The notes beneath the pieces were generated by a model. That model did no database searches. It was given only the letters and a program-made list of their open reading frames with translations, and was not told where the DNA came from. A stretch of 64,000 nucleotides of DNA from CAZCVI01 sp964502145 (GTDB lineage Bacteria > Acidobacteriota > Aminicenantia > UBA2199). The translations under genes and the position numbers were made by a program. The stretch is from contig CAZCVI010000010.1 of assembly GCA_964502145.1 (NCBI GenBank), positions 71,134-135,133 of the forward strand. The letters are read 5' to 3'. Positions 25,266 through 34,718 of this stretch are shown here, piece by piece; position 1 is the stretch's first letter; each line of letters begins with the position of its first letter.

Positions 25266-26342
25266 TTACTCTGCGGCCAATCTCAAAATTTCAATGATCA
25301 TAGTAAGGGCTTTTTCCATGTCTGCTACCAGGATATGTTCCTCGCAGGAGTGTTCCAACTGGGCGCCGATGCCGACGACGGCCATTTCAATGCCTTTGTT
25401 GTTATAGATAGAGGCATCGGTAAAGCCGGTGATAAATGTCGTGCGTGCCTCAATACCGATGGTTTTGAGGGCTTTTTTGGATATTTCCACGGTCCAGGAA
25501 TTCTCTGGAATATCAACGGCACGGCAAAGGTTATCAATCTTAATGGTAAGAGTTGCGCCGCAGGCTTCGACCTGTTGACGAATGATATTTTCCATTTCTT
25601 GGGCCAGTGCAGCACCTTTTTCATGGACTAAACTGCGACATTCAGCGAGGAACATGACGTGATCGGGTACACCATTACGGATCATACCACCATTGATGAC
25701 ACCTACATTGGCGGTGGTGTTAAAATCAATGCGACCGAGCTTTAACGCGGCAATAGCTTTGGCAGCGGCTTGAATGGCGTTGATTCCTTTTTCGGGTTCC
25801 ATACCAGCATGGGCGGCCTTACCTTTGATCTCTACATCAATGGCAAAATAGGAAGGACCACCAATGACAATGGTATCCAATGTATCGTTATCGAGTAGGA
25901 ATCCTTTCTTGGCACTGAGCAGGCTGTAATCGAGATTTTTTACGCCCAGTATACCGACTTCTTCTTGTCTGCTGATGGCAATTTCGACGGGGGGACGGAT
26001 AGGGGCAATACGCAGGGCTTCGAGCATCTCAGCAATACCGGCTTTATCGTCGGCACCTAGAATGGTCTGACCCTGGGAACGGATAACACCATCTTTAAGC
26101 ACGGGTTGGATGTTTTTGCCGGGTTTGACGGTGTCGGCATGGCAGGAGAGCAGGATGGGGTCTTTGCCAGTGCAGCCTTTGGCGGGAAGTTTGGCAATCA
26201 GATTCCCATAACTGTCTTTGGTGGCTTCAGCACCGAGGGTTTGGAACTCTTTTAAAAGATAATTGATGAATTCGGCTTCCTCGCCGGACTCACTGTTGAT
26301 TTGTACCATTTCCATGAATTGCTTGATCATTCGCTCTGACAT
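25266..26342 (-). CDS. M20-family metallopeptidase (tripeptidase T-like)
   Basis: This 358-residue protein is a dinuclear-zinc exopeptidase of the PepT-like M20 group. Metal ligands and catalytic residues are visible as SCHADTVKPG, ILGADDKAG, the catalytic Glu in SRQEEVGILG, and the C-terminal EHSCEEH. The dimerisation lid begins near KGKAAHAGMEPEKGINAI. It is cytoplasmic, with no signal peptide. A GGAG site precedes the ATG at 26342 and a good promoter lies about 60 nt further upstream. Confidence 0.92.
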   Translation of the reverse strand: MSERMIKQFMEMVQINSESGEEAEFINYLLKEFQTLGAEATKDSYGNLIAKLPAKGCTGKDPILLSCHADTVKPGKNIQPVLKDGVIRSQGQTILGADDKAGIAEMLEALRIAPIRPPVEIAISRQEEVGILGVKNLDYSLLSAKKGFLLDNDTLDTIVIGGPSYFAIDVEIKGKAAHAGMEPEKGINAIQAAAKAIAALKLGRIDFNTTANVGVINGGMIRNGVPDHVMFLAECRSLVHEKGAALAQEMENIIRQQVEACGATLTIKIDNLCRAVDIPENSWTVEISKKALKTIGIEARTTFITGFTDASIYNNKGIEMAVVGIGAQLEHSCEEHILVADMEKALTMIIEILRLAAE

Positions 26343-26399
26343 ATTGGGTTCTCCTTTTTTTAAGTTAATTTAAAAAAAAATTATTTTCATTAAAATTAG

Positions 26400-26428
26400 A
26401 TTATATATAATCCTTGTCTTTTTAGCAA
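26400..26428 (-). promoter_or_regulatory. sigma70-type promoter of the M20 peptidase
   Basis: The -35 box TTGCTA (26423-26428), a 17-nt spacer and a perfect -10 TATAAT (26400-26405) lie on the minus strand. Confidence 0.75.
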
Positions 26429-26510
26429 ATGGTATTTTTGAATTGATGTTATTTTTTCAGAGGAAATCTTCTACGGGATATTCCATGGTAGGGGAGGTCT
26501 TTTTTATTGA

Positions 26511-26534
26511 ATTTGCACAATTTTTAGGATTGAC
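26511..26534 (+). repeat. First copy of a 24-bp promoter-associated repeat
   Basis: This 24-bp block (TTTGCACAAT, then TTTAGGATTGAC) recurs with one mismatch at 26819-26842. The second copy supplies the -35 box of the promoter for the gene at 26944. Here the TTGACA is followed by no convincing -10 at 16-18 nt, so this copy may be a decayed promoter or an operator half. The remaining gap 26540-26800 has no convincing gene. Confidence 0.6.
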
Positions 26535-26630
26535 ATTATATATTCAGTTTTTGTCGCATTTGAAAGAAATTGCTGCTGGTAAGAAGAGAGAATTTTTAAT
26601 TCTACTTGCAATAGGCTGAAAAATTGATTG

Positions 26631-26689
26631 ATATTGGAAGAGAAGATGTAGATGATCAAGAACCAAAAACATCAAGACTGGACCGCTCC
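26631..26689 (+). repeat. Left copy of a degenerate direct repeat flanking a two-gene island
   Basis: The block begins ATATTGG and ends with AAGACTGGACCGCTCC. It matches 28201-28260 at roughly four of five positions, sharing GATCAAGAA/AATCAAGAA and AAGACTGGAC. The two copies bracket the genes at 26944 and 27590. Confidence 0.6.
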
Positions 26690-26837
26690 TGGACGGATTG
26701 TGCATTTAAATCGGAGGAGGAATTCGTTGATTCTGTCCCGGCTCAGTAGACCTCCCGAAAGTGAGAGGATTACGTGCCATGCAAGAAACCCATCTGAGAA
26801 ATAGTTATAACTCTGTCGATTTGCACAATATTTAGGA

Positions 26838-26866
26838 TTGACGATTCGTTTTTACCGTCGTATGAT
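26838..26866 (+). promoter_or_regulatory. Strong sigma70-type promoter of the two-gene island
   Basis: The -35 box TTGACG (26838-26843), a 17-nt spacer and the -10 box TATGAT (26861-26866) lie 78 nt before the ATG at 26944. The -35 sits inside the second copy of the 24-bp repeat (26819-26842). Confidence 0.8.
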
Positions 26867-26943
26867 AGATGATAGTATTAAGAAGAATAGGTAAGTTAAA
26901 TAATGGTTATTGAAAGCAACTCAGTGAGAGCAGGAGAAAAGAA

Positions 26944-27534
26944 ATGAAAACAACAGATAAAATTGGTTTTATAACAGTTATAATTGTTTTTATAACAGCT
27001 ATAATTGGCTTGCTGAAAGAATATCCAGAATTTTTTCGAAGTTCTAAGCCAGCGATATCAATACCATCCAATCCACCCATAGTAACCCCAAAAACCGGAA
27101 AAACCCCAAGAACAAGAAAAACTCAAAACACAAGAATAACCCCAAACACAAGAATAACCGAAAACATAAAAACAACTGAAAACATAAAAGCAATAGAGCC
27201 TTCCGAGGCCACGCCACCATTACCCGTAATACAAGAACCGGTAGAAAAAGCAATACCTGAGTTTACCCTCACAGTGTCAAATATCATCGGATTCCCCAAA
27301 AACACCTATACACTGGAAGAGAGACTATCTGGATTACCCGGGGTTCAAAGTGTGCGAGTCTCCGAGTCGTCATTTCAATCGGAAACAAAATCAGCTAAAT
27401 ATTATATAAAATTCGAGGGAGGTGATAATAAAGAGCTAATAAGACTTATTCGTAGCAAGATTGTACTTTTTACGTTTGACAGACAAGTCAAATGTCAGGG
27501 TGAATGGGATATCAGGATGTGGGTCGTCTATTGA
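26944..27534 (+). CDS. Membrane-anchored protein with Thr/Pro-rich linker, unknown function
   Basis: This 196-residue protein has one N-terminal TM helix over residues 7-24, followed by a repetitive linker (TPKTGKTPRTRKTQNTRIT and NTRITENIKTTENIK) over residues 45-95. A C-terminal alpha/beta domain of about 85 residues (FTLTVSNIIGFPKNTYTLEE onward) follows, with a ferredoxin-like pattern. It is not a family I recognise. A GGAG site precedes the ATG. It is first in a two-gene unit with a lipoprotein gene 55 nt downstream, so a joint envelope role is likely. Confidence 0.75.
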   Translation: MKTTDKIGFITVIIVFITAIIGLLKEYPEFFRSSKPAISIPSNPPIVTPKTGKTPRTRKTQNTRITPNTRITENIKTTENIKAIEPSEATPPLPVIQEPVEKAIPEFTLTVSNIIGFPKNTYTLEERLSGLPGVQSVRVSESSFQSETKSAKYYIKFEGGDNKELIRLIRSKIVLFTFDRQVKCQGEWDIRMWVVY

Positions 27535-27589
27535 CCCACCAGTGCAATCAATAAGAAAACTTAAAAATAGTATTCTCTAGGAGGAGAAA

Positions 27590-28189
27590 ATGGAAATTTG
27601 GAAAAATGTAACAGGTTTCGTTGCTTTGATTTTAGTCATCGGTTTTTTTACATCTTGCGCTTCAACCCAGAGTATGTATGTGGTTGAAGATATTCCATTA
27701 GAAGGTGTAGGAGGGATAGTAATCAAAGAATTTAAAGGAGAAGGCGGACGTCTACTTACCAATGCATTGCTCTCGAAATTTCGTATGAGAGCCAATAAAA
27801 ACGACTTCATCATCTGGGATGAACGCCAATATGATGAAGTGATTCGAAAAGGGGGGGATCCGACACTGATCAAGCCCACCGCTTATTTGAGTGGTGAGGT
27901 TCTGGTTTGCAACTTTTCCAACTCAGAAAAACAATATAAAGAACTTACTGATAAAATTTCTACGAAATATGAAGTCCAGAGTTTACAGCGTATATTCGAA
28001 CCAAAAGGCGTGGCAACGGTAGTGGTAAATTTTGAGATCACAGATATTCAAACTGGGAAAAATATTACTGCAAAAACAATCGATGCCCGGAAAGCCAATT
28101 CGCTTCTGGCTCCCAAATCTCCGGATCAATTACTCTTGTTGACAATAAATAAGGTTGCTGGTAATTTTGTAAATAGTATTAAGCAGTAA
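27590..28189 (+). CDS. CsgG/LpoB-like small lipoprotein
   Basis: This 199-residue protein has a lipoprotein signal ending in FFTSC (Cys23). The mature part has the FKGEGGRLLTNALLSKF, FIIWDERQYDEVIRKGGD and TAYLSGEV pattern. This recalls CsgG, LpoB and related proteins that share a fold of alternating strands around an N-terminal GG-containing loop. VATVVVNFEITDIQTGKNI near residue 150 fits the same family. Such proteins secrete curli, activate penicillin-binding proteins or have unknown envelope roles. A strong AGGAGG site precedes the ATG. It follows the TM protein and ends just before the right-hand direct repeat. Confidence 0.75.
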   Translation: MEIWKNVTGFVALILVIGFFTSCASTQSMYVVEDIPLEGVGGIVIKEFKGEGGRLLTNALLSKFRMRANKNDFIIWDERQYDEVIRKGGDPTLIKPTAYLSGEVLVCNFSNSEKQYKELTDKISTKYEVQSLQRIFEPKGVATVVVNFEITDIQTGKNITAKTIDARKANSLLAPKSPDQLLLLTINKVAGNFVNSIKQ

Positions 28190-28200
28190 TCCCGAAATTT

Positions 28201-28260
28201 ATATTGGCGGAGAAAATATTAGATAATCAAGAAACAATAATAGTAAGACTGGACTGTTCC
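28201..28260 (+). repeat. Right copy of the degenerate direct repeat
   Basis: This copy is homologous to 26631-26689 (ATATTGG start, GACTGGACTGTTCC end). It lies 12 nt after the lipoprotein stop. Nothing coding is seen between it and the end of the DUF255 gene at 28355. Confidence 0.6.
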
Positions 28261-28354
28261 CGCGTGGTGGAATTAACAGTGTTCTACCTCCGGTGGGTCA
28301 GAATCCTTTCAGAAAAGGGTTCTGGCCGCTGGAGACAAAAGAAGCGGTCATGCA

Positions 28355-30427
28355 TTACGTCCCTAAGATTTGTTTTAATGCCGCTGCGACTGTGGTTACG
28401 GGGAGGCGGCAGGTTTTGTTGCGGCAGACGTAAATAAGGGTCTGCCCGGGTATGAACTTTGCTGCCAACAACGGCAGTTTACCCTCGGTTTTTCCACCCA
28501 TTAACAAGATGTGGGGCAGGAAGTGTTGGGAGAGTTGTTGGCGTAATGATTGGCAATTCTCACCGACAATGGCGACTTCTGCGGGAGGAATGGTGAAATA
28601 GAGTAATAATACTCCCCAGTTGGCGTAATAGGGACCATGGCTGAGAACATCTTCTATGACATTGTTGAGCATATGACGGGAGGTTTGGGTGTACTCTTTT
28701 TTATCGAAATATTGGCCGAGCAAATAGAGGTTGAGAGCCATCTGGGAATTGGAGGCGGGGATCACATTGTCGAGAATCTCCATTTTACGGGCAATCAACT
28801 GAGGGTCCAGATCAGAAGTATAAAAGAACATGCGGCTCTGTTCATCAAAGAAATGAGCGAAGGTGTAATTGACGAGTTGTTCAGCGACTGACAACCATTT
28901 TTCATTAAAGGTGGCCTGATAGAGAACGATAAATGCATCGATCGTAAAGGCATAATCGTCTAAGAATCCGTTTATGGATGAAACACCATTTTTATAGTTG
29001 CGGTTTAAACGTCCGTCCTTGTCCATCATGTTGTTGACGATAAAATCAGCATTACTAAGGGCGTGATCCAAAAAATGGGGGTCGTCAAATACGCGGTACG
29101 CGTCAATATATGCCTTGAGCATGAGTCCATTCCAAGCGGTCAGGATTTTATCGTCAAGGGCGGGACGTATCCGTTGGGCGCGGGTTTTTTGCAGTTGGTG
29201 ACGGGCTTTGGCCAGAGTCTCTTGCAGGTGGGCGGGGGTTATTTGATGCTGAATGGCGAATTCTTGGTCTGTTTTGGTTCTGAAGAGGATATTGCTGCCA
29301 TTCTCCCAGTTCCCTGCCTGGGTGATATTGAAATAATCGCAAATCAAAGGGGCATTTAACCCCAAGAGTGTAGCAATTTCTTTTTTTGTCCAGACATAAA
29401 ATTTCCCTTCTTCTCCCTCGCTGTCAGCATCAAGGGACGAATAGAACCCATTTCCGCCATGGGTTGCAGGGGGAGCGGTTAATTCCTGTTCGACGAATTC
29501 CAGGGTTTGGTAGACGATGGATTTATATAATGGGTTTTTAGTAAATGGATACGCTTGGGAATAGAGGCTGACCAGTTGCGCATTATCATAGAGCATTTTT
29601 TCAAAATGGGGGACTTTCCAGTATTGGTCGGTGGAGTAGCGGGCGAAACCACCGCCTGCTTGATCATAAATACCACCCATGGCCATTTTATCGAGGGTAA
29701 CGGTAACAGATTTCAGGGCATTGTCGCCCAGGGTGCGGTCGAGGCGGGAGGTGTGGCGGGTGAGATAATAATAATGAAGGAGGTAGCGATAACCAATGGG
29801 CAGTGGAAACTTGGGGGCCCGCTTTTCACCACCCCACACATAATCGAAGTTGTTTTGCCAGGATGCCACGATTTGGTCGGGAGAATGGACATCAAAGTCG
29901 GGAGGGGAGGGGTCGAGAGCCATAGCACTGGATTGACGGATACCTTGGGTTACTGACTGGGCTTGATCGATAAGCTTTTGGGGTTCCTCTTGATATATAC
30001 TGTGAATCTGGTTGAGCAACATAAGCCAGCGTTCTTTGGTGAAGTAAGTGCCAGCAAAAAAGGGTTTGCCATCGGGTAACGCGAACGCATTGAGGGGCCA
30101 GCCGCCGCTTCCGGTTAACATCTGGGCGGCTTCCATGTAAACCTGATCAATATCGGGGCGCTCTTCGCGATCCACTTTAATGGCTACAAAATAGGTGTTC
30201 ATGATGGTGGCGACTTCTTCATTGGAAAAAGATTCGTGTTCCATGACGTGGCACCAGTGACAGGCAGTGTAGCCAATGCTAATGATGAGGGGTTTATTTT
30301 CCTGGTGGGCTTTTTCCAGGGCTTCGGGACCCCAGGGGTACCAGTCCACGGGGTTGTGGGCGTGTAGTAGCAGGTAGGGGCTACTCTCGTGTATTAAATG
30401 ATTGGTATAAATGAATTTACGTTTCAT
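28355..30427 (-). CDS. Thioredoxin-like DUF255 / YyaL-family protein
   Basis: This 690-residue protein has the family signature [14 protein letters not shown] near residue 20. The thioredoxin-like motif [13 protein letters not shown] and [10 protein letters not shown] follow. The rest is an alpha/alpha-barrel (six-hairpin) region with [15 protein letters not shown] and [14 protein letters not shown]. The family (SSP411-like) has no settled biochemical role but is widespread in bacteria. The ATG at 30427 has a GAGG site and the protein starts with the conserved domain. An in-frame extension to 30655 reads through the truncated HEPN gene and is not real. Confidence 0.92.
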   Translation of the reverse strand: MKRKFIYTNHLIHESSPYLLLHAHNPVDWYPWGPEALEKAHQENKPLIISIGYTACHWCHVMEHESFSNEEVATIMNTYFVAIKVDREERPDIDQVYMEAAQMLTGSGGWPLNAFALPDGKPFFAGTYFTKERWLMLLNQIHSIYQEEPQKLIDQAQSVTQGIRQSSAMALDPSPPDFDVHSPDQIVASWQNNFDYVWGGEKRAPKFPLPIGYRYLLHYYYLTRHTSRLDRTLGDNALKSVTVTLDKMAMGGIYDQAGGGFARYSTDQYWKVPHFEKMLYDNAQLVSLYSQAYPFTKNPLYKSIVYQTLEFVEQELTAPPATHGGNGFYSSLDADSEGEEGKFYVWTKKEIATLLGLNAPLICDYFNITQAGNWENGSNILFRTKTDQEFAIQHQITPAHLQETLAKARHQLQKTRAQRIRPALDDKILTAWNGLMLKAYIDAYRVFDDPHFLDHALSNADFIVNNMMDKDGRLNRNYKNGVSSINGFLDDYAFTIDAFIVLYQATFNEKWLSVAEQLVNYTFAHFFDEQSRMFFYTSDLDPQLIARKMEILDNVIPASNSQMALNLYLLGQYFDKKEYTQTSRHMLNNVIEDVLSHGPYYANWGVLLLYFTIPPAEVAIVGENCQSLRQQLSQHFLPHILLMGGKTEGKLPLLAAKFIPGQTLIYVCRNKTCRLPVTTVAAALKQILGT

Positions 30428-30546
30428 GATTATGTTATCCTCTTTAAAAACGGTGAGATTGTTTCGGGTTAACCATAATAATACAAAACGGTTTATTTTG
30501 AAAGCTTTTTTTTTATTTTTATTGAAAAGCAGGGGCAGAGGGGGAG

Positions 30547-30651
30547 TTAAAGCCGTGATAAGATGTACTGATTGACAGACACTCCTTCCTTGATTTCTTC
30601 TTCGAGGAAATTGAGATGTTTGACCAGCCTGTCTGCAAATTCTTGGTTCAT
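30547..30651 (-). pseudogene. Truncated HEPN (HepT-like) gene, 34 codons
   Basis: The ATG overlaps the MntA stop as ATGA, the usual coupling of mntA and hepT. The 34 residues ([20 protein letters not shown], then [14 protein letters not shown]) look like the first two helices of a DUF86/HEPN protein. They stop at TAA before the catalytic RxxxxxH region. The downstream bases do not continue the fold in any frame. It is best read as a 3'-truncated toxin gene, although a short functional peptide cannot be excluded. Confidence 0.55.
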
Positions 30652-31121
30652 GCACTGCACCTTATGAGGAAATCATCTATTCTCATTTGCATTAAATCTT
30701 CAGCATCACGGGAAACTGTTTCTATATAATCAAAGTAGAGGTTCCAGTCTTTCATTGCCACTTGGATGCCCCGGGTGGCGCTGGCGCATATAACTGCGGC
30801 GGCGCGATTGAGGACCAGTAATTCAACTTCTTTACCCAGCAAAAGATCTAAATCCGCCCATATTTCATCCTCGCCATTATAATAAACTTCCTCTTCATAT
30901 TGAATGGGGGTTCTGACTGCCGGGTAAAAATAAACCGCAATATCCACATCCGAGTTCTTGTGTGCTGTGCCTCTGGCATAGGAACCGTACAGGAAGGCAA
31001 AGGCAATGTCGGTCCTTTTCAAAAAATAATGTTTTAGCTTGTTCAGTAGCCCTGTTTCTATTAACATGTGTTCATTATAATATTTTGAGAATGTTTTGGC
31101 AAGTGCTTTTTCTAAAAACAT
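30648..31121 (-). CDS. MntA-type minimal nucleotidyltransferase (antitoxin-like)
   Basis: This 157-residue protein has the nucleotidyltransferase signature [21 protein letters not shown], the GSxxRG...DxD motif. A third acidic strand follows ([15 protein letters not shown]). Characterised MntA proteins act with a HEPN RNase as a toxin-antitoxin pair by AMPylating the toxin. Here only a truncated HEPN gene follows, so this is an orphan or relic. The start at 31121 (MFLEKALAK) avoids the 56-nt overlap with comEC that the longer frame would have; a later ATG at 31067 is also possible. Confidence 0.85.
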   Translation of the reverse strand: MFLEKALAKTFSKYYNEHMLIETGLLNKLKHYFLKRTDIAFAFLYGSYARGTAHKNSDVDIAVYFYPAVRTPIQYEEEVYYNGEDEIWADLDLLLGKEVELLVLNRAAAVICASATRGIQVAMKDWNLYFDYIETVSRDAEDLMQMRIDDFLIRCSA

Positions 31122-31146
31122 AAAACCTTCAAGCTGGAAGTCTGGG

Positions 31147-33540
31147 CTACTTTGATGTCTCAATCTTGAGTTGTCGGGGCAACGACACCAGATGAATACC
31201 ACCCCTGGGAGCGGTGGCGATATAAGGGATATTTTGTTGCTTGTAATTGCTGATCACTTTTTTATGCGGAAAGCCGAAACGATTGCCTTGACCATAAGAG
31301 AAAACAGCCAGACGGGGTGTAGTGCATTTTAAGAATTCTGGGCTGGAAGAAGTGGCGCTCCCATGATGGGGAACTTTGAGCACATCGACCTGCAAGTTGG
31401 AACACTCTGTGTTTACCAATTGGCTTTCCACTTCTTTTTCAATGTCTCCAGTAAATAAAAAGGAGTGGTGTGGGTCTGAGATTTTAAGCACCTGGGAATG
31501 GTTGTTGTGGGGCTTAACATCGGTGATCACCTGGGTGGGGAAGAACCATTGAATAGTACAACCACCAACTTTTTTTATCCTCGGCGCGGTGGTCCATACC
31601 AGGGTGGTGCTACTGGGAACTTCACGCCGCAACGCTTGATATAAAGGGTCTTCCGGTGTGTCGGAAGCGAGCCACAACTCCTCGGGTTTTAATATCCGCA
31701 AGATTTCGGTAAGGCCGCGGATATGATCGGCATGGTAATGGGAAACCGCGACCCAACGGATATGAATTCGTTGTTGCAGCAGAAAGGGCAGCACGATGTT
31801 GCGCCCTACTTGGAAATCGGAATAATATACGCCACCGCCATCAATAAGCAATGCATCGCCACCAGGAAAGACAATAACCTGGGAATCCCCCTGCCCTACA
31901 TCCAGAAAAAAAACTTCGAGGTTGGCGGGAGTATAAAAAAAGATACTCAACGACATCCATACACAGAGAAGAAGAACAATAGTGGCGGCGGAAATTTTTT
32001 GTACCCAGGAGCGGCATACGGGAAGACAAGCAAAGGAGATTAATACGAACAACACGAGGGCAAAAGGTGGCGCGGCACGGTAGATGGTCAGGTCTACGAC
32101 ATCGGAGAAGATGTAAGAGATATAGAAGAAAAGGTTTAGCAATGGATCGATCACTATCAATAGGTACTGCGATAGCACGGCGGATAAGGGCGCGAGTGGA
32201 ATCAATAAAAAACCGAGACCGAGGATAACGGCGGTCAGGGGCACCAGTAGTAAGCCAGCAAAAAATCCGCTGAAAGAGTAGCGTTTAAAAAAATAGAGGG
32301 ACAAGGGTAAAGCGATAATGGCGGCAGATAGATTGGCGGATAGGGTTTCACCGAGATATGAGCGTTCTTCTCTAAACATTTTCCAACGGGTCAACTTGAA
32401 AAGGGGCAAAAATATTCTACGTCCAATTACAATGGTGACGGTTAGGGCAAACGTTAAGATAAACCCGGCATCAAGAAACTCGGCAGGGTTACGGGCCAAC
32501 AGGATTACGCCGCAAAAGGAGATTATATTATATATATCGACATCCAGGTAAAGTATCTTGGCGATAAAAATCAAAATAGCCATGATTACGGCCCGTTCGG
32601 CGGATATTTTAAAACCGGAAAGCACCAGGAATACGATTAATACCAGGGCGGTTAAAATATAGCGTTTTCTGAAGGATACGTTAACGAGTTTTAAGAGTGC
32701 GAGGCAGCCAATGGCGATGATACCGATATGGGCGCCGGAAATAGCCAACAGATGATAAATACCCGCATTGATCAGTTGTTCCTTTTGCAGGTCTTCCAGT
32801 TCTCCCCGATCACCCAGTAACATGGCCAAGAGTAAAACACCTTTTTTATCCAGTACACTTTCCTCTACTGAAGGGGTGGTGTTGTTGCGGTATTTTTTTT
32901 CAATGGTCTGGCGTATCTGGTTTCGCCATGTTCCGATCACGCGCCAAAACCAGGGAGCGGGGGCTGCAAGAGTAATCAATTGCGCGGATTTGCAAAAGCT
33001 ATTGAAATGGGTTCTTTTGAGCAGGAGAAGATTCTCTATAGGATTAGTGAAGACGTTTTTGTTCCCGGTGTTTCTGTACATGCGGGTATCAATGATAATA
33101 TGATCGCCCCGGTTCAGGTACACCAGATTGCCGTTTACTTCGATACGTACATTAAAGGAGACGGCAATTTTTTTTTGCTGGTATTCCAGATTATAGGCGT
33201 GGAGGAAAATAACGGAGTGATCCGGGTGGATTTCGGGGTAATCTTTCAATTGGCCAAACAGGGAGATGGCGCGGTCGTCGGGAATAGTGGCGGTTGTTTC
33301 GATGATCTGGTAAAAGGTCTCTTTTTCCTTGATAAATTGGCCGGTGATTAATAAAACAATGGCCAGTGCTATCAAGATGTAGCCGTGGGTGTACTTTTTA
33401 AAGTAATAGAAGACTAGTGCTGCAACAATGAAAAAAATTAAAAGAGAGTGTACGATCTCATAACCAATTATATCCAGGTGATGAACGAGGGCCAGCATGG
33501 CTAAGGTGCCTAAAAAGATGGGGGTGAAGAGATTTTTCAT
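31147..33540 (-). CDS. comEC: ComEC/Rec2 family DNA-uptake channel
   Basis: This 797-residue inner-membrane protein has three parts. An N-terminal OB-like DUF4131 region covers about residues 60-190. The polytopic competence domain covers about residues 230-510 (LLAISGAHIGIIAIGCLALL). A C-terminal metallo-beta-lactamase-like domain (FFLDVGQGDSQVI, then VSHYHADHIRGL) completes it. Full-length ComEC carries single-stranded DNA into the cell in natural transformation. No other competence genes are in the window. The stop is TAG; readthrough would add six residues. A good promoter precedes it. Confidence 0.94.
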   Translation of the reverse strand: MKNLFTPIFLGTLAMLALVHHLDIIGYEIVHSLLIFFIVAALVFYYFKKYTHGYILIALAIVLLITGQFIKEKETFYQIIETTATIPDDRAISLFGQLKDYPEIHPDHSVIFLHAYNLEYQQKKIAVSFNVRIEVNGNLVYLNRGDHIIIDTRMYRNTGNKNVFTNPIENLLLLKRTHFNSFCKSAQLITLAAPAPWFWRVIGTWRNQIRQTIEKKYRNNTTPSVEESVLDKKGVLLLAMLLGDRGELEDLQKEQLINAGIYHLLAISGAHIGIIAIGCLALLKLVNVSFRKRYILTALVLIVFLVLSGFKISAERAVIMAILIFIAKILYLDVDIYNIISFCGVILLARNPAEFLDAGFILTFALTVTIVIGRRIFLPLFKLTRWKMFREERSYLGETLSANLSAAIIALPLSLYFFKRYSFSGFFAGLLLVPLTAVILGLGFLLIPLAPLSAVLSQYLLIVIDPLLNLFFYISYIFSDVVDLTIYRAAPPFALVLFVLISFACLPVCRSWVQKISAATIVLLLCVWMSLSIFFYTPANLEVFFLDVGQGDSQVIVFPGGDALLIDGGGVYYSDFQVGRNIVLPFLLQQRIHIRWVAVSHYHADHIRGLTEILRILKPEELWLASDTPEDPLYQALRREVPSSTTLVWTTAPRIKKVGGCTIQWFFPTQVITDVKPHNNHSQVLKISDPHHSFLFTGDIEKEVESQLVNTECSNLQVDVLKVPHHGSATSSSPEFLKCTTPRLAVFSYGQGNRFGFPHKKVISNYKQQNIPYIATAPRGGIHLVSLPRQLKIETSK

Positions 33541-33589
33541 CTCATTCGCACGGTTTAATCCAACTGTATATGCATTCTTTCATGCCAGT

Positions 33590-33618
33590 ATTATAAAGAA
33601 GATGTTAAATTATTTCAA
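33590..33618 (-). promoter_or_regulatory. sigma70-type promoter of comEC
   Basis: The -35 box TTGAAA (33613-33618), a 17-nt spacer and a perfect -10 TATAAT (33590-33595) lie 50 nt before the start codon. Confidence 0.78.
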
Positions 33619-33647
33619 GTGGGGGAATGCATTTTGGAATGGTTAAC

Positions 33648-33690
33648 TGGACTATCTGGACTGACTGGACACACTGGACCAACTGGATAG
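33648..33690. repeat. 9-nt-period TGGAC repeat upstream of comEC
   Basis: Four full units (TGGACTATC, TGGACTGAC, TGGACACAC, TGGACCAAC) and a partial fifth make up a single arm. A sequence like the family's terminal repeat (GTGGTGAATTTAGGATA) lies downstream at about 33738-33754, overlapping the DUF2293 stop. Confidence 0.75.
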
Positions 33691-33745
33691 GTAAAGTTTT
33701 TCTTGAAAAGGTGTTTGGATGGAGGCGGGATAATATGTGGTGAAT

Positions 33746-34465
33746 TTAGGATATTGGGGTGTCTTGTTTTACCCAGCGGGACAATAGTTTGTTCACTATG
33801 GGTGCTACTTGTTCCCTCGCTTCACAGCGGTCTATGCCACGACTGAGTAATTTATCGTATGGGGTTTTTTGATGGCGGATATGGGCGATTACCGCCAGTT
33901 TTATCGCTTCAGGGGAGAAGTGTTTGGCCTGAGAAGTACGACCAATTCGACCGCTGTATTTTTGACAGGCATGGTGGGTGATGATTGTCGCTTTTCCTTT
34001 AGGGCAGTTGGGGTAGAGTTCTTTGATACGGGTGGAGAATTGGTCCACATATATTTGATCCATTTCGGATCGTATTAACACGTTTCGTTCTTTGCGACGT
34101 TCGCGGGCGTCTTTATCAGCGAAGCATTCTTGTTCTGCTTGCTCTATAGCAGCTTCTTCTACCAGCAGTCCTTGTCTTTCGTATTGTTTGCGTGCTCGGC
34201 TCCATTTTAGTACGACGGCAGAGAGGGCGGAGTATTTGCGGGAACGGCGGGTTAAAGCAGCATCGCCAGAAGGAAGAAAAATAAGGTGATCGAGATCGGC
34301 ACAGGAAAGGCAGTTGGCACCTTTTTCACCGTTCAGAAAAATCCAGGCATTAGGTCCGAGGGTTTCGCCACATTCATCGCAGGTGGTATCCTTGCTTTGG
34401 GTGATAAATACTTTTAAATCAAACTGTTGTTCTACTTTATCTACAGGTTTTTTTGGTTGTTCCAT
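33746..34465 (-). CDS. DUF2293 domain protein with zinc-ribbon-like N-terminus
   Basis: In this 239-residue protein the C-terminal third is DUF2293: LYPNCPKGKATIITHHACQK, then SGRIGRTSQAKHF, then VIAHIRHQKTPYDKLLSRG. The N-terminal half has a CDEC...CLSC pair that may bind metal. The middle is basic and helical. Function of the family is unknown; the pattern suggests nucleic-acid contact. The promoter's -10 box ends nine bases before the ATG, so the transcript has almost no leader. Confidence 0.82.
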   Translation of the reverse strand: MEQPKKPVDKVEQQFDLKVFITQSKDTTCDECGETLGPNAWIFLNGEKGANCLSCADLDHLIFLPSGDAALTRRSRKYSALSAVVLKWSRARKQYERQGLLVEEAAIEQAEQECFADKDARERRKERNVLIRSEMDQIYVDQFSTRIKELYPNCPKGKATIITHHACQKYSGRIGRTSQAKHFSPEAIKLAVIAHIRHQKTPYDKLLSRGIDRCEAREQVAPIVNKLLSRWVKQDTPIS

Positions 34466-34474
34466 GATAATGGG

Positions 34475-34504
34475 ATTATATCATACAATGGCGAATCCGT
34501 TCAA
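34475..34504 (-). promoter_or_regulatory. Promoter with minimal leader for the DUF2293 gene
   Basis: The -35 box TTGAAC (34499-34504), an 18-nt spacer and the -10 box TATAAT (34475-34480) end nine bases before the start codon. The rest of the gap 34505-34718 shows no gene or clear repeat. Confidence 0.7.
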
Positions 34505-34718
34505 GTTTCATCATAAAATCCCAGCAATTCTCATTTTGCGTATTATTTCTGTGAACACTCAACGGCCATCAATTTGGCATTCTGCTCCATTCTGGGAATC
34601 CCGGTCATCGGATAATCCGACGCATCACGGTTCAGAAACTATTTCTTCCTATATTCTTTTTGGGTTGCCATCTTTTGAAAATAGCATCGTTTTCCAGTAC
34701 AATAATCCTTTAGTCTTT

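Noticed and set aside
30428..30655. 76-residue N-terminal extension of the DUF255 protein
   Set aside because: It reads through the HEPN fragment in another frame. The family starts at the ATG at 30427, which has a ribosome site.
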